Shown: positions 34,554 to 46,056, counted from the first letter of the stretch. The stretch: DNA of 64,000 nucleotides from Cerrena zonata (GCA_038087015.1 JASBNA010000035.1:397704-461703); one strand, 5' to 3'. The notes: a model not told the origin generated them from the letters alone. Translations and numbers: made by a program.

Positions 34554-35759
34554 ATGTCTCAGGTGAGGATTCTCTATTACACTCAACATTTATTCCAAGT
34601 TGAATTCACAACGCACCATAGGTTGCTAGCCCCTCTGCCGGCGGTCGGGATCCCACACCCTTTACTCCAAGCCCTAAACTACGACGTTCTCCATTACATC
34701 ATGAGCTTCTTACCAGGGACGCGTAAAGAGCAGCGAGGTCTTTTCGCTATGATGAAAACTTGCCACACTTTGTACGACATCGGAACACCCTACATTCTTG
34801 ACGACGAAATTAAAATCACCGGCAAACCATCCCAACTGAACTCTTTCTATTCGTTTGGGCTGCATAATCACTCTAACGGATCTCACTTCGTTCGGAAATT
34901 ATTCTTACGCTTCTCTAAGCTTGAGGACCGGAGCAGTAACGTCTGGTCCACGATCCTGTACATGATCATCAAAAAGTCCCCCACGTGGATACGCTCACTA
35001 TTCTTGAGTGGTCTGACATGAGATTCGCATCGCTTGTCAAGTCATGTCCAAACGTTCGTACTCTGCAATTCGGCTGTGAAAAAAATGGTTCGAACGATGC
35101 GGTCATTCATTGGAGGATCTCCGCGCCGCAAACCTCGCAGTAAACCCCCATATCGCTGGTCTAGCCTATCTTATTTTCTGGTAGTTATCATAGGCCTATA
35201 CGCACTAGCCCCTCAATGCCGTATCGCTCATTTGGACCTCTGGCTATTTGAAAGCCGTGACGACTCTCGATATCTGTACGCGGTCCTTCAAGACGCAAAG
35301 CCTCTGCGCTTCACACTGAGCATCAGAACCCCTAACATCGTTGCTTGCCTCCTGCTGCAGTACCTATGTGTTCGCCGTTAACTCACTTGGACATAGTCGT
35401 ATGTATGTCAGAGGCTTGAAGGTAAATTGAGTCTTAACATGTAGAGTTTATAACAATACATGTTCATCCCTCAGGCTAGGAGGCTCTCTTCACCTTCCTC
35501 CGGCTCTTCCGTAATGATGTTCACCATCTGTTTGTTATTGGCAGAGAAAGTATTCCCGATACGCCCAGATCTCTTCTGTACCGCTGAAGACATCGTAAAT
35601 AATACCAGGGCACTCAAATTCTCATGTTTTGGCACTTATTCTGTCATATATTTCGGTGCTTGTCAAATCTCGACTCAGATCACCTCTCCGGACAACGTTG
35701 CGGTGAGGTTCGGAAGAAAGACAAAACTACGTGGCATTTACGATGGTCTACAAGATTAG
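34554..35759 (+). pseudogene. broken F-box/LRR-like paralogue of the genes at 40.3 and 42.4 kb
   Basis: The opening (LNYDVLHYIMSFL, GLFAMMKTCHTLYDIGTPYI) matches the F-box-like N-terminus of the two intact paralogues (LNYDILINIMSFL, LLFAMMKTCRTLYNAGTLYM). The frame then closes at 35019. The continuation (VDTLTILEWSDMRFASLVKS) is one frame away, the change lying in the A5/C5 runs near 34970. A later piece (LSYFLVVIIGLYALAPQCRI) matches LSYFYGSARALYTLAPQCKI but in another frame again. AEDIVNNTRALKF matches AENIVRNMMALDIL. Much of the central leucine-rich region is missing compared with the paralogues. At least two shifts plus a deletion point to true decay rather than sequencing error. Confidence 0.7.
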
Positions 35760-36094
35760 TCTATGTACTGCATGATGGTAAAAGAAAAAAGGAAGGGAGG
35801 CGTAGAGAAGTGGAATATGGAAACGAGATCTTTTAAGGCTCGACGAAAGATGTAATTTTACAATGTATGCAAAAATCGAGAGGATCGTCCGTGAGCAGTG
35901 CTTGGAGACTGAGAGAGAATTAAAGATGGGAGAGAGAGAAAGCGGGAGAAATGAGAATGATGAACCGACTAAGTATACGCCTTTGCGTTCGTAGGATATC
36001 TGTAAGATTGAACGTAACCAGTAACCAATGATCATATGACACATCGACATATCACAGGGGATAGCCATACGGCCCTTAGAAGACTACTCCCAAG
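35760..36094. other. 3' region between F-box relic and trehalase
   Basis: 335 bases, purine-rich in the middle (GGGAGAGAGAAAGCGGGAG). Likely the trehalase 3' UTR. No gene was recognised. Confidence 0.4.
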
Positions 36095-38990
36095 TTAATA
36101 AGCAGGGGAGATAGGCGACATGGCAGCCGGTTCAGACAAATGGAGCTGATCCATGGCCAAACCAAGCGGGTCGGTGGCGACAGATGGTTGGCCACCAGTT
36201 TGCAAGCTAGCAGTAGCTCCAAAGTAGACTTCGGGGCTTGTGCAAGCAGCGGCTGCACGTCGCATACCAGTGGAAAGGAACGTCAGACCAACTTGGTAGG
36301 CAGCTGTGTAACAAAATGAATCAGTAAAGATGGAAATAGTGTAGTCTTATTGAGGAGAACATACCGTTCATCCAACCGAAACCTTCACGAGGGATCATCT
36401 TGAAGTCGAGACCTTGGTTACCGTATTCGGCATCAACGAGATGTGAAAGCTTCACAGCATCAAACTGAAATACACAAAAACACGTCATCGTTTAGCGACG
36501 TTTCTCCGATATATGGGTAGAATCGACCCACCTTTTCTGGTACGACACCGTTAAAGTCTACGAATGCGGTGGTCATCCTGTTCGCGAGTAAGTAAAGGTA
36601 ATAAAGGTCAGAGACAACGAACACTTACATGTAGATCCATCTGTACGCAAGACGTTGGGCCTCTTCGAGGTAACCATATCTTTCTAGACCAACCCACGCC
36701 ATGATCTGATGGGGAGGCCTATTCGATTGACATGAGGTGAGAAATGCCATCCTTCACATTAATCACACTAATTTCACATACCATGCATACCTAGAAGAGA
36801 AAAAATATTGAGAACTGGGGCACGAAGTAGGACCCAAGAAACTACTTACGGGTAATCCCATTGACGGTTAGGTCGATCCAACGAGATCTTACCTCTCGAT
36901 TCTTCAGTACCAGAAACAAGGCCACCAAGAACCTCGAACTTTTTCAAAGACTGTGACCTAAAAACGTCCCGAAATCAACCGTCAGCGATCCGTCTCCTTC
37001 CGTTACTATATTAAAGGACTGAGGGAACCAGAGCAACGACTCACAGCATCTTCCAGCATTGCTCTTCACTTGCACATCCTGCCCACAGCGTCCAAAGCGA
37101 AGTGACACTCTCGTAGAGAATCTGCTTCTCCTGAACGGTGTCGTAATCGAAGAACAAGGCCTTGCTCTCGTTCCAGCAATACTTGTCCATCATCTCCTTA
37201 CGGAACTCTGCGCGCGCGAACCACTCGTCGCTAGTCTGGACACGTGAGGTGGATTTCTCTCTGTGGGGGTTGGCATAGGACTCTGGCGAAGGGGGGAAAG
37301 GTGCTAGATCAAATTCTTGCTCGAGCTCGAGTTCATCGTCAAATACTTCTCGAATGGCGGTACCAATATCCACTTCGTACTTGAACAACAATGCTTGCAA
37401 ATCGACTGTGCCAAGGTTAGCACAGCGCTTCTCAAACCGATATGTGGTATCGTGCCCTGATTCACGAACGGCCCTATCGTGCAAGAAGTACTCGTCCAAG
37501 CCAGGTTCCTTAATGACTCCGCTATTATACTTCTCGCTAAACTCCAGAATCGAGATACCGTGTTTGGCAGCGTACGGCTCAAGAACGTGCGTGAAATGGG
37601 TGGCTTCTGTCTCAGGAGGAATTCCAAGTCCATCAGGGCGGAAACGCGAGAGACCAGTCTTGGGATCCATTCTCGGCTCGGCAACCCAAATGGTGTGGTA
37701 CTCCTTAATGGCCGCCTGAATAGCACGTTTCAACCACGCACGGTTGGAATCGATATCAGAACGGTCAAGCTGGTTATAGATCTGTAGTGCCATATCGGTA
37801 AGGAAAGGCGGCTGAGTACGGCAGAGGTAGTAGCTTCGGCTCCCATTTAGAATCTTGTTGTAATGCTGAATTTCGAAGATGAAATGGTCAACCATGCCTT
37901 TCGCCATATTGACCTGTCCGTCCACGAGGAGACCGAGGGAGATGAAATAGGAATCCCAGTTGTACAGCTGTCAAACGTCATCAGAAACGGCAAGTTTACT
38001 TCAATTAAAAGCAAGGTGCTTTACCTCATTAAACCGAGCGCCAGGCACAATGAAAGGAATACCCTTCAAAGTCTTTCCACCTCTTCCATCGTCAACCTCG
38101 TTCATGGCGAGTGCAAGGATACCAGGCTTGTTGTTCAAACTCTTAACGAACTGAGGATCGTCTGGTTTAGGCGGAAGAACCTGAACATCCAAGTTGAGAT
38201 GTGGCTTCTCTCTGGCAACTTGCCGATAATACTCTGCCATAGCGGGTTCACCATGCGGCACGTATATGCGAGGGTTAACTCGCCCTGTGCGGTTCTTGGG
38301 ATCAGCGCAAATGATCTCCAATCCGTCGCCATCAATACGACGAGTCAGAGAGTGCCAGAAGGAGTTCTTGATCATTCGGGAAAGACGGTCAACCGGATTC
38401 TCCGTTAGACGAGCCTCATCCAAAACAATGCGTTTCCTGCCATGGTCCCGAGCAAGAGCGAGCTCTTGGAGAAGGTTGGAGAGCATGTAGGTTCCCTGTA
38501 TAGAGCGATAATGATGAGCAACCTGCTTAATGATGAACATGGTCCACGTACCCGAATATCGAATGATTTAAAACCATTACTGGTAGCGGTGCCCAATGCC
38601 ATGATCTTTGGACCACCATCGGTGACACTAATTTGGAAGTCTCCATCGGTATCTTCTTGCTCCAATACAACACGGATAGTCTCCTCAACGTCAATTAAGA
38701 ACCTCCTGGGTTGTGTGGCGCTCTTTTCGTCATGAGACATGCGGCGGCTTCGTATATGCCACTCGTTTCCGAAGGCAGGTAAACGTTTGGGATTGTATCC
38801 ATGAGCGAAAGACTAGTGAACGAGATTAGCTGATGTTATCAGCAGTAGTGAGCCTACTTACTGCACTGTATGTTCGTGAACGACTGAAGTGCTCTTTGCC
38901 ACCGTAGTAGTCTGCGGCTTCACCGTGCACCGGACGATGGTGTTCGTCGATGAAAGCAACATTGGGTGGATGAGACAAGGCTGGTGCCAT
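36095..38990 (-). CDS. NTH1: neutral trehalase (GH37), calcium- and PKA-regulated type
   Basis: Ten exons: 38862-38990, 38552-38812, 38025-38495, 37045-37967, 36850-36957, 36782-36790, 36629-36718, 36532-36577, 36365-36464 and 36095-36303. Together they give 781 residues. Hydrolyses cytosolic trehalose to two glucose. Seen: the GH37 signature [15 protein letters not shown], a second signature [16 protein letters not shown] (partly from a 9-nt microexon), and the C-terminal [16 protein letters not shown]. The N-terminus carries the regulatory features of fungal neutral trehalases: [19 protein letters not shown], an RRMS site fitting the PKA consensus, and an EF-hand-like calcium loop [20 protein letters not shown]. 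Known biology: phosphorylation and 14-3-3 binding activate the enzyme when growth resumes or after stress. Length and all domains are complete. It is flanked on both sides by F-box paralogues. Confidence 0.95.
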
Positions 38991-39960
38991 GATTGCTCTA
39001 CTGCACGCTAAGATGTAGACAGAAATTGGGAATAAAGAGTGATAGCCTGGTATATAGTATTAGGTATGCTTGGCGGTAGGAAATAAGAGATGATGGTAGT
39101 CGAGGTCGATGACGATGGATGCAGCAAACGTTCAGTGCGGGGCAAGGCTCTCGTCGCGGCTAGCGGTCCGGTGTCTCCGGCTCTATATAGGACAAAGGTA
39201 AACGCAAAGTCTCTCTGAGTCTCAGTCTCCTTCGAACTATCTCTTCCTAATTTGTACTCTGCGCACCGGAGGAAGAAAGAGGAAAAGAAGAAAAAGAACA
39301 AGAACCAGCATGAGCCCATTTATAACATCAGCGTTGCCTAGCGTCTTTCGGATTTCGGCATCTTCTCACCTCTGCCTGTGCCACATCGGCCACTCGATGT
39401 TCTGTTGCTGTGAACAACATGAACACTCGTGTCAGAAACTCGGATCTCGTCGACGCCGTCACCTGGCTGTTGAAACCAATTACGGAGCGGTGAACACTAG
39501 TACGTGGCAGTTTTATTCCATAACTCCATCCTTCTACTCACACAATCATTTGCTTAGCCATTTATTTTCCCTAGGGTTCCTGTTCTTTTCTTGGTCCCGC
39601 TGACGGAGAGCTGTCACGTTCAACGTCCGAGTCCGAACAAGGCACTCATCTGTTCCTTCTGCCGATGGTACCTGTTAAACCCTAAGCCCTGTTCTCCGAA
39701 ACTGTCGCTCAATGCGACACTTTGGGTTGTTTGGGACTCTAAAACTCAAAGGAGGTGTTAAGGGGTACCCTAACCGGTGTTAATGTGGTCTTCTCGTATG
39801 CGAAATTGGACCGACTACAAATCCTCTTTCCCCGCACTTGCATATATATGTCCCTCTTCGATTTCTAGCATCAACACCTGTTGTTCTTTTCGGAATACTC
39901 GCCACAACAGACTCCAAGTACCTTTTGTATTTGATTTGCGCTTTTATGCCCAAGCCTTTA
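38991..39960. other. trehalase upstream region and unassigned sequence
   Basis: The first ~330 bases should hold the trehalase promoter. TATA-like TATATAG sequences occur near 39050 and 39184. I see no clear CCCCT stress element close to the start. The rest up to the MITE has only short frames without features. Confidence 0.4.
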
Positions 39961-40012
39961 CAGCGCTTTGCATAAGTCCGTGAACACTTGTTCATTTTTT
40001 CCATCTGTTTGT
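39961..40012 (+). repeat. left terminal inverted repeat of the MITE
   Basis: Pairs with 40295-40346, 49 of 52 bases identical in inverted orientation. Confidence 0.85.
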
Positions 40013-40294
40013 CCTTGTTATTTACTGACACATCCTGTAACGGTACATGTAACATAACCTAATTTAGTATCTGAGTACTTACCTTGCATCGAAGTTTAAG
40101 AATGTTCAAGCATGGGTTGCCGTCCGTCCAAAGATCCCAAAGAACATATCATTCAGTGGTAACTATATACCACAAATCAACATGATGTATTGCTCCCAGA
40201 ACACGAGCCTACAGCCACTCAAGTACTAACCCATAGATCACAGCGGCAGGCGGCCCAGGTCACTTGTGTAACAATCATCACGCTCCAAACAGGC

Positions 40295-40346
40295 ACAAAT
40301 AGATGGAAAAAACGAACGAGTGTTCACGGACTTATGCAAAGCGCTG
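40295..40346 (-). repeat. right terminal inverted repeat of the MITE
   Basis: Inverted copy of 39961-40012. Its outer bases encode the last residues and the stop codon of the F-box gene. Confidence 0.85.
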
Positions 40347-41993
40347 TAGTCCTTCATTCCATCTCCAGCCATGATCACTGAACTCGAATCTCCCAAACTC
40401 GTCCAAACCAGATGTGACCTTATAAAACCCGTCCTCAGCAGTCTTCTTCTCCTCTTCTGTCTGTAGAAGTATCGGAGTCGCTGAAGCCTCTGATGGCACA
40501 CGCTCCACTTTCCAATATGAGACCTTCTCGGGCTTCTGGAAGGGAATGTCTAAAATCAAGATATCGAGTGCCATCATGTTGCGCACGATGTTCTCAGCAA
40601 AAGGAGTAGAGCTTGTCCCCTCCATTATGTCCCAGAAATACCAAAGAATAAGTTGCTGTTTGAACTGAAGGGTGAGCCTGAATGTGGTTAATCTGGACCC
40701 AATGTGATCAAGAAGTGGCAAGAGAAATTGCTGCGAGATGTGTGTTAACATTGTGAAGTAGTAAATTTGGCATGCTCTGAGAAATGGACCTACATGTAAT
40801 TCTTCAAGACTATATGGAGCTCGGACCTCAATGATCAGATCTAGATGGGTTAATGGCAAGTCTATGGCTTCGGGGAAAGTGGGAATGACAGTAAGATCTG
40901 AGTCTAGGTGAATAAACAATGTGAGCTGTGAGGGCATCGTGTCCTGAAGAATCGGATTCAAGTGATGGTAGTTGTTGTCGGGCAGAGCAATGTTCACATG
41001 GGTGATTTTACATTGCGGGGCGAGCGTATACAGGGCTCTTGCACTGCCGTAGAAATAAGAGAGGTTAGGCCAACGTTGATTTTGAACGCTCTGCCAATCG
41101 ATATTGTGAGCACGGGTTGCATCTAGCGAGCCAAGTCCCCAAGAATCTAAGTTGGGATCTCGGAAATGCAAGTTACGAATGTTTGGAAAGGATCCTATAA
41201 GATGTTCGATTTCAATCAGGTTCCATTTGTCTATGCTAAGCGCCTCGAGTTGAGGACACCTCAGGGCTCTGTGTTCGGAAGAGAATCCTGGGAATTCGAG
41301 GCTAAGTGCCTTGAGGTTATGCAGACTACGGATAGGAAGTCGAGGATCTTCTGCTGCGTCCACGGGTTCTACCATTACAGAGTTGCTGAGGGTTGAAATG
41401 CAGAGCCATTTGAGGCTATCAGCCCACATCGGGAGGAGTTGCTCGATAGGATCGTGACGCTGAACAAAGACGTATTCCAAGGTGCGTATGGATGAGAAGG
41501 TTGGCCAGACCATCGCGACACACTTCGGCGGGCTGAGCCACCCTTCGAAGAACGCAAGTTCCAAATGCCTAAGATTTCGACAACCCTGGATAATTTGGCA
41601 GAAGTCTTGTAGAACTTTGCCCTCGAACTGGGACCTTTCTTCGGGTGTATCGGGACACCAGTCGGTCCAGCCCGAAGAAGAGTTGAGGGACAGTCTGCGG
41701 ACCAAGGAACATCGCACTGCTCGATTCTGGAGCATGAAGTTGTTGAAGGAATACATGTTCGATATGTGTCCGCTAAGGCGCACTCCATCCTCTAACATGT
41801 ACAGTGTTCCGGCATTGTAGAGGGTACGACATGTTTTCATCATAGCAAAGAGCAGACCACGGCGAATAGCAGTGAGGAAGCTCATGATATTGATGAGAAT
41901 GTCGTAATTCAATGACGGAGCGTTAGAACTGGGCCATGAGTTCATTGGGGTAGGCTGCTCGGGTGCTTTAATTACACATGAAAGCTGGTACAT
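40332..41993 (-). CDS. F-box-like protein with leucine-rich C-terminal part, paralogue 1
   Basis: One open frame of 553 codons. A 63-nt in-phase intron is likely at 40731-40793 (GTAGGT to CGCAG), because the paralogue at 42361 is spliced at the same place; spliced length is 532. The F-box-like part is SLNYDILINIMSFLTAIRRG to TCRTLYNAGTLYM. A long region rich in Leu with repeated 'NLRHLELAF', 'SLKWLCIST', 'NLKALSLEF' and 'QLEALSID' motifs follows, resembling degenerate leucine-rich repeats. Such basidiomycete F-box proteins are inferred to be substrate adaptors of SCF ubiquitin ligases; the substrate is unknown. The last five codons and the stop come from the MITE terminal repeat. The family expands rapidly in agarics and often shows birth and death, as here. 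Confidence 0.8.
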   Translation of the reverse strand: MYQLSCVIKAPEQPTPMNSWPSSNAPSLNYDILINIMSFLTAIRRGLLFAMMKTCRTLYNAGTLYMLEDGVRLSGHISNMYSFNNFMLQNRAVRCSLVRRLSLNSSSGWTDWCPDTPEERSQFEGKVLQDFCQIIQGCRNLRHLELAFFEGWLSPPKCVAMVWPTFSSIRTLEYVFVQRHDPIEQLLPMWADSLKWLCISTLSNSVMVEPVDAAEDPRLPIRSLHNLKALSLEFPGFSSEHRALRCPQLEALSIDKWNLIEIEHLIGSFPNIRNLHFRDPNLDSWGLGSLDATRAHNIDWQSVQNQRWPNLSYFYGSARALYTLAPQCKITHVNIALPDNNYHHLNPILQDTMPSQLTLFIHLDSDLTVIPTFPEAIDLPLTHLDLIIEVRAPYSLEELHVGPFLRACQIYYFTMLTHISQQFLLPLLDHIGSRLTTFRLTLQFKQQLILWYFWDIMEGTSSTPFAENIVRNMMALDILILDIPFQKPEKVSYWKVERVPSEASATPILLQTEEEKKTAEDGFYKVTSGLDEFGRFEFSDHGWRWNEGLQRFA

Positions 41994-42360
41994 AGTAGAA
42001 GAATTGACGAACCAAAGACATTCCGTGTTTTGTTTTGTTGATTTTAACGTTGTTTCAATCCGATTGAAACTTTGAACATCAACGTGATTGGTCCCAAATA
42101 GCGAAACCGGCGACTCGGTCTCGGTCCAAGGTTCAATAAGCTTTTATTCTGGATTTACTGGAGAGCTAAGTCCTGGAACGCACGGATTATAATGAGAGCC
42201 TATGTTGCAAGTTTCGTCATCAAAAGAGAGCTCACTCGTCACTGGCGTCTTTTCGCCCGAACGGCGTTCACAATGGATTACATAAAACAAACATACCCGT
42301 ATTTATCTAACCATACAACCCTTTTCCATCTCCAAGAATATATCACAGACGGTCAACACT
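41994..42360. other. upstream region of F-box paralogue 1
   Basis: 367 bases between two genes on the same strand. No gene or clear site was recognised. Confidence 0.4.
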
Positions 42361-44012
42361 CTAAAAGTCGAATCTGTTAAATCTATCTAATCCACACGTA
42401 ACTTCAGAGAATTCACCCTTTGCTATATCTATCTCTTCCATCGTGATCAAGGGCGTTAGGATCACCGTAGCGTCCGGATGCGCACGTTCCACCTTCCAGT
42501 ACAGCGCTCTCTCCTGAAAGGGAATGTGTAGAATCAAGTACTTGAGTACCTTAGTATTTCGCACTACATCATAGGCAAGCGAAGTCGGAGACATATTTCG
42601 AAAATTGCCCCAGAAACGGACAAGAGCGTCGGTGTCGTCAGGCCCGGACCGCAAGTCACTCCACTCAACCATGAGTGCGGTTAATTTTGAGCCAATATTG
42701 CCGATGAATGTGAAGAGTGACCGCTGAATACAGAAGTGTCAGTGTCAGCCAACCTCCAGAGCTCCAGACCTCACATCCAGACTAGACTTACAAGTGAATC
42801 TTCTAATGAGATTGTCCCATGGTGGTATAAGGTCTCAACGTATAGTTGGGCATGGGTGAGTGGTATCGGTAGCTCCATGGGTGAGGGCATTGAAGTAGTA
42901 AGTATCGATGGCGTGATGGTATCTTCAATCCGCAGAGTTAATCGTGAGGGCATCGCGTCCCGAAATATTTCGTGGAAGTGCTGAGGACACTCATCCGGAT
43001 AAATGTCCGGATGGCTGATCGGGCACTGTGGGGCAAGCATGTACAAGCCTATTACATCCCCAGCGTAATAGGAGAGGATCTTCCAATGTAAATCACCTTG
43101 CAGAATTAGGTTGTTTTCGCGGGTAGCAGCTATTGTAACATCATCCTCCTGAGCATTGTAATCTGCCAGGGGTCGAAAATGCAGATTGCGAAGTTGTGGA
43201 AATGACCTGACGAGTGGATCGATCTCAGCTGGAAACCACAGCTCTATACTGAGGGTCTCGAGATGGTGCTCCATCGCGTCATGTTCAGGCTGGAAATCCA
43301 GAAACTTGACATGAAGTTCCTTCAGATTACAAAGATTGTGGATAAGAGGTCTAGGATCTCCTTGTGTATTTCGGTCGTTGGTTTCAAGACCATCAAATGA
43401 GATGCAAAGCGATTTGAGGCCATGTTCCCAGAGGCGGAGGACTTCAGTAGTATATTCACCTCCTCCGTCCACAAGAACGGATGGCAAATCATATAGAGAT
43501 GCGAAGGCACACCCTATGGAACAATGCATAGTGATCCATTCTTCGCTGCTCATCAAAACAAGGTGTCGAAGATTTTGACAACCCTTGATAATCTCGGCAA
43601 AGTCTTCTAGGATCCTACTCTCCGACTTGAATCGTTCGCTAGATACATCTTGAGACCAATTTTTAGGTGAGCGCAGAGTCAGTTCACGGAGAAAGGAGCA
43701 GCGAAATAGTAGATTGCGGAGCATGAAGCTATTGAAAGACTTTATGTGTCGTGGGTTTCCACGCAGTTTCACTTCGGCGAGGATAATAGGGGCTCCGGCG
43801 TTATACAGGGTACGGCATGTTCTCATCATGGTACAGAGTGTGTGTCGCGTAGCGTGTGATAGGTGTGATAGGTATGGTAGGAAGCCCATGATATAAATGA
43901 GAATATCGTAATTCAGGATCGGAGGAGTGCGAGCACGATCAGTGATCTATTTAGATATCTGTCTTCAACTTGAACGTCGGTACAGAAGATATTGACTACT
44001 TACTAGTGTCAT
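42361..44012 (-). CDS. F-box-like protein with leucine-rich C-terminal part, paralogue 2
   Basis: Exons 44004-44012 (only ATG ACA CTA), 42792-43946 and 42361-42723 give 508 residues. The 9-nt first exon is inferred from a good GTAAGT donor, a TAAATAG acceptor and in-phase joining to the conserved PPILNYDILIYIMGFLPYL. The F-box-like segment runs to TCRTLYNAGAPIIL. Leucine-rich units follow: NLRHLVLMSSEEW, GLKSLCISFDG, NLKELHVKFLDF and LRNLHFRPLADY. The last exon (RSLFTFIGNIGSKLTALMVE) and LILHIPFQERALYWKVERAH match the end of paralogue 1 (PFQKPEKVSYWKVERV). It is probably an SCF adaptor; the target is unknown. It arose with paralogue 1 and the broken copy at 34554 by local duplication. Intact in all phases. 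Confidence 0.8.
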
Positions 44013-44788
44013 TATACGCTGTTTCAAGTCGGTTTATCCACTTGGCAAGTCTGAGTGTCAGGCCTCCAGAGTCGATGATTGATCAAGGAACGATGCTCAA
44101 GGCAAGTCGTCACGGATACAAATAGCCGAATTTGATTTTGTCCACTAAACGCCTTCAGTGGACGTCACTCAACAGTAATGAACAGTCATTTAATCATTAG
44201 GTTCCAGGTTCGCAAGAAGTCCATGAAACGGACGGAAATTGGAATATTTTATAGTTGAGACGGTTCAATCTTATATTTTGATTATAGTAATTAAAAAAAG
44301 CGACGCGGAACGAGTAGGAAAATCACGACGTGGATGGGAAGAACATAGCTGGAGCATTATATTTTCTCGTATCGTGCTATGGCAGGGGCAGACAGCTCCA
44401 TTGCAGTCTGCTGATTATTGGATATAATTGAATATACTAAAACGGGACGACGTTGCCTCTGTCCATGAAGCCTCAAATCCAAAAACCAAGTTTGAATGTT
44501 ATAACATTGTCCTAGAGCCGAGCGTACTGCACTTTATCTGCAAGGACTAGGTGTGAGAAGTTCAGTTTTTACGGCAGTACCAGATACAATGTTTATGATA
44601 TTCAGTTACTTAGTCTGATAATTCCAAGGTATTGGCGTTCTCTTTTTATGATCGCCTGAGAATCTCGTGCAGGGCGTATCGATGGCATCAGGATTCAAAG
44701 ACAAAGGATATACGCTTCCCCACGACTCGCATCTAAGAAACTGTCAGTTATATTATGAACGATTAAGATGATGGGCGCACAGGCAAAA
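44013..44788. other. intergenic, nothing recognised
   Basis: About 780 AT-rich bases upstream of F-box paralogue 2. A 62-codon frame (44239-44427) has no features. Confidence 0.4.
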
Positions 44789-45113
44789 TTATAGGAAGTA
44801 ACGTTCATCATTCACTCGATCATTCGATCGGTCAACTAGAAGCCCACAACGCATCCACATGGCCTCCTTCAGAATGAAGCTTGAGAGGTCAGAACATGAC
44901 TTCTGGAGAGATGCCTCGAGATGATAGAACGCTGCGATTACAGGATCCTCAAATATCGATGATAAAACTGACTGGGCTGTGTCCGCCAAAAAAAATTGAA
45001 GTGAAGATAATCAATTGATGTGTTGCATGAGTGTGTTGTCATAATATTCGAAAGTACTAATATTTCTGGAACATACCACACACAGACATTAGTTCCATGA
45101 TAACTGTCTTCAT
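44789..45113 (-). CDS. candidate 74-residue protein, doubtful
   Basis: ATG at 45113, exon 45077-45113, intron 44977-45070 (GTATGT to CACAG), exon 44789-44976. The join keeps phase and gives a small helical-looking protein (AQSVLSSIFEDPVIAAFY, HLEASLQKSCSDLSSFILKE). There is no known domain or signal peptide. The fit of a normal intron to an open frame is the only evidence; chance is quite possible. Confidence 0.25.
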
Positions 45114-46056
45114 CTACATTCCCGAGTCAGTAGTATAATTGACACTTGGATACATAATTAAAGAGTGTCTTCCCCGGCCGCCTGTAGAAAGTGTGATAAA
45201 ACTGTCAGGGTACAGTGCCTTAGCATCAGCTGTCACGGAGCTTGAAGGAGATATTATCGGACACTTGCCAACCAAACCTTACTGAATTGACCAAGCCGAA
45301 GAAGTGAATGGTGTCTATATCTGATCAGGCCACGGTTAGGTAATTTATGGATCTTACCTTGTGATCAATCGGAATCGTTCTAAGGAACCTCCACGGAAGA
45401 TTTAATCCCGATATCGACATGGTATCCCTTACCACCGACGAACTGATGTGAGTCAGATATGTATCACTCGTAGTCAGCAGGCAGCGTGACACGCGTCTGA
45501 TTGCGAGAAAAGGACATGGTGACTGGGCTGACATTGACAAAACTGAACGCTGGCTGTGAAAGATGATTGAAAATAGAAATGGTCGGAGGTCGCACGGACT
45601 GATGGTATCATTGCTATCGCTGGCATTATTGAAGAATCCTCGGGGGAAATGCTCACCGGTGCTCAGGCCCGGGAAAAGCACTCAGTTCCTGGTGGTTGCA
45701 CATGCTACGATGGAATGAAAAGTAAAGCTAAACGAAAGATTATCGATACCCTAAGCATTCATCGCCTCCTCCCTCGGAGATACTTCCAGAACCTGGTGTT
45801 GGTGAGTGGGCCAGGGTTAACGGACTCGGAAGTTTGTTGCAGAATAGGCTGCAGAGGAAAAGGGGGAAAAAGTAGCGCTAGCGGATATTACGTAAGTAAA
45901 TACGCGCGACGCGCTCAACGCTACGCCCTGCGACCGCCGCGTCTTCCTCTCCACGTCGCCCCTCTGCAGCATTTCCGTTTTGTCCTCGACCACCACCATC
46001 GTCTTGTCGTAGCCAGAGGGAAGACGCACACTCAAAGAAACGCGCAAGAACGATAC
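45114..46056. other. upstream region of the Whi5-like gene
   Basis: About 940 bases. Short frames on the minus strand (45325-45681) show no domain. The frame upstream of and continuous with the Whi5-like ATG (from 45649) is GC-rich leader rather than conserved protein. Two ACGCG motifs lie about 150 bases before the ATG. Confidence 0.4.
45902..45913. promoter_or_regulatory. pair of MCB-like ACGCG motifs
   Basis: ACGCG occurs at 45902-45906 and 45909-45913, about 145-155 bases before the ATG at 46057. ACGCG is the core of the MluI cell-cycle box bound by MBF in yeasts. Pairs of such motifs mark G1/S genes. Function here is inferred only. Confidence 0.35.

Larger units (their letters stand above)
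39961..40346. mobile_element. 386 bp MITE with Tc1/mariner-like terminal inverted repeats and TA target duplication
   Basis: The two ends are 52-base inverted repeats differing at three positions. Both begin CAGCGCTTTGCATAAGTCCG read inward. Each is bounded outside by TA (39959-39960 and 40347-40348), the expected duplication of Tc1/mariner transposition. The end motif (CAGnGC..TGCATAAGT) resembles Tc1-type ends. The ~280-base interior has no transposase frame, so this is a non-autonomous element. The right end lies inside the last codons of the F-box gene at 40332. Confidence 0.75.

Noticed and set aside
34563..34621. An intron just after ATGTCTCAG in the broken F-box copy
   Set aside because: The 59-nt length would take the conserved F-box-like part out of frame.
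39961..40346. The inverted repeat as a relic of an inverted F-box gene copy
   Set aside because: Similarity stops at the repeat ends, extends beyond the stop codon, and is bounded by TA on both sides. A transposable element explains this better.
45325..45681. 118-codon minus-strand frame upstream of the Whi5-like gene
   Set aside because: No domain, signal or splice partner; composition like the surrounding non-coding sequence.
45649..46056. An open frame continuous with and upstream of the Whi5-like ATG could extend the protein by ~136 residues
   Set aside because: The sequence is GC-rich leader with Cys/Arg/His-rich low-quality content and contains the ACGCG motifs. The ATG at 46057 begins the Ser/Thr-rich style of the rest.
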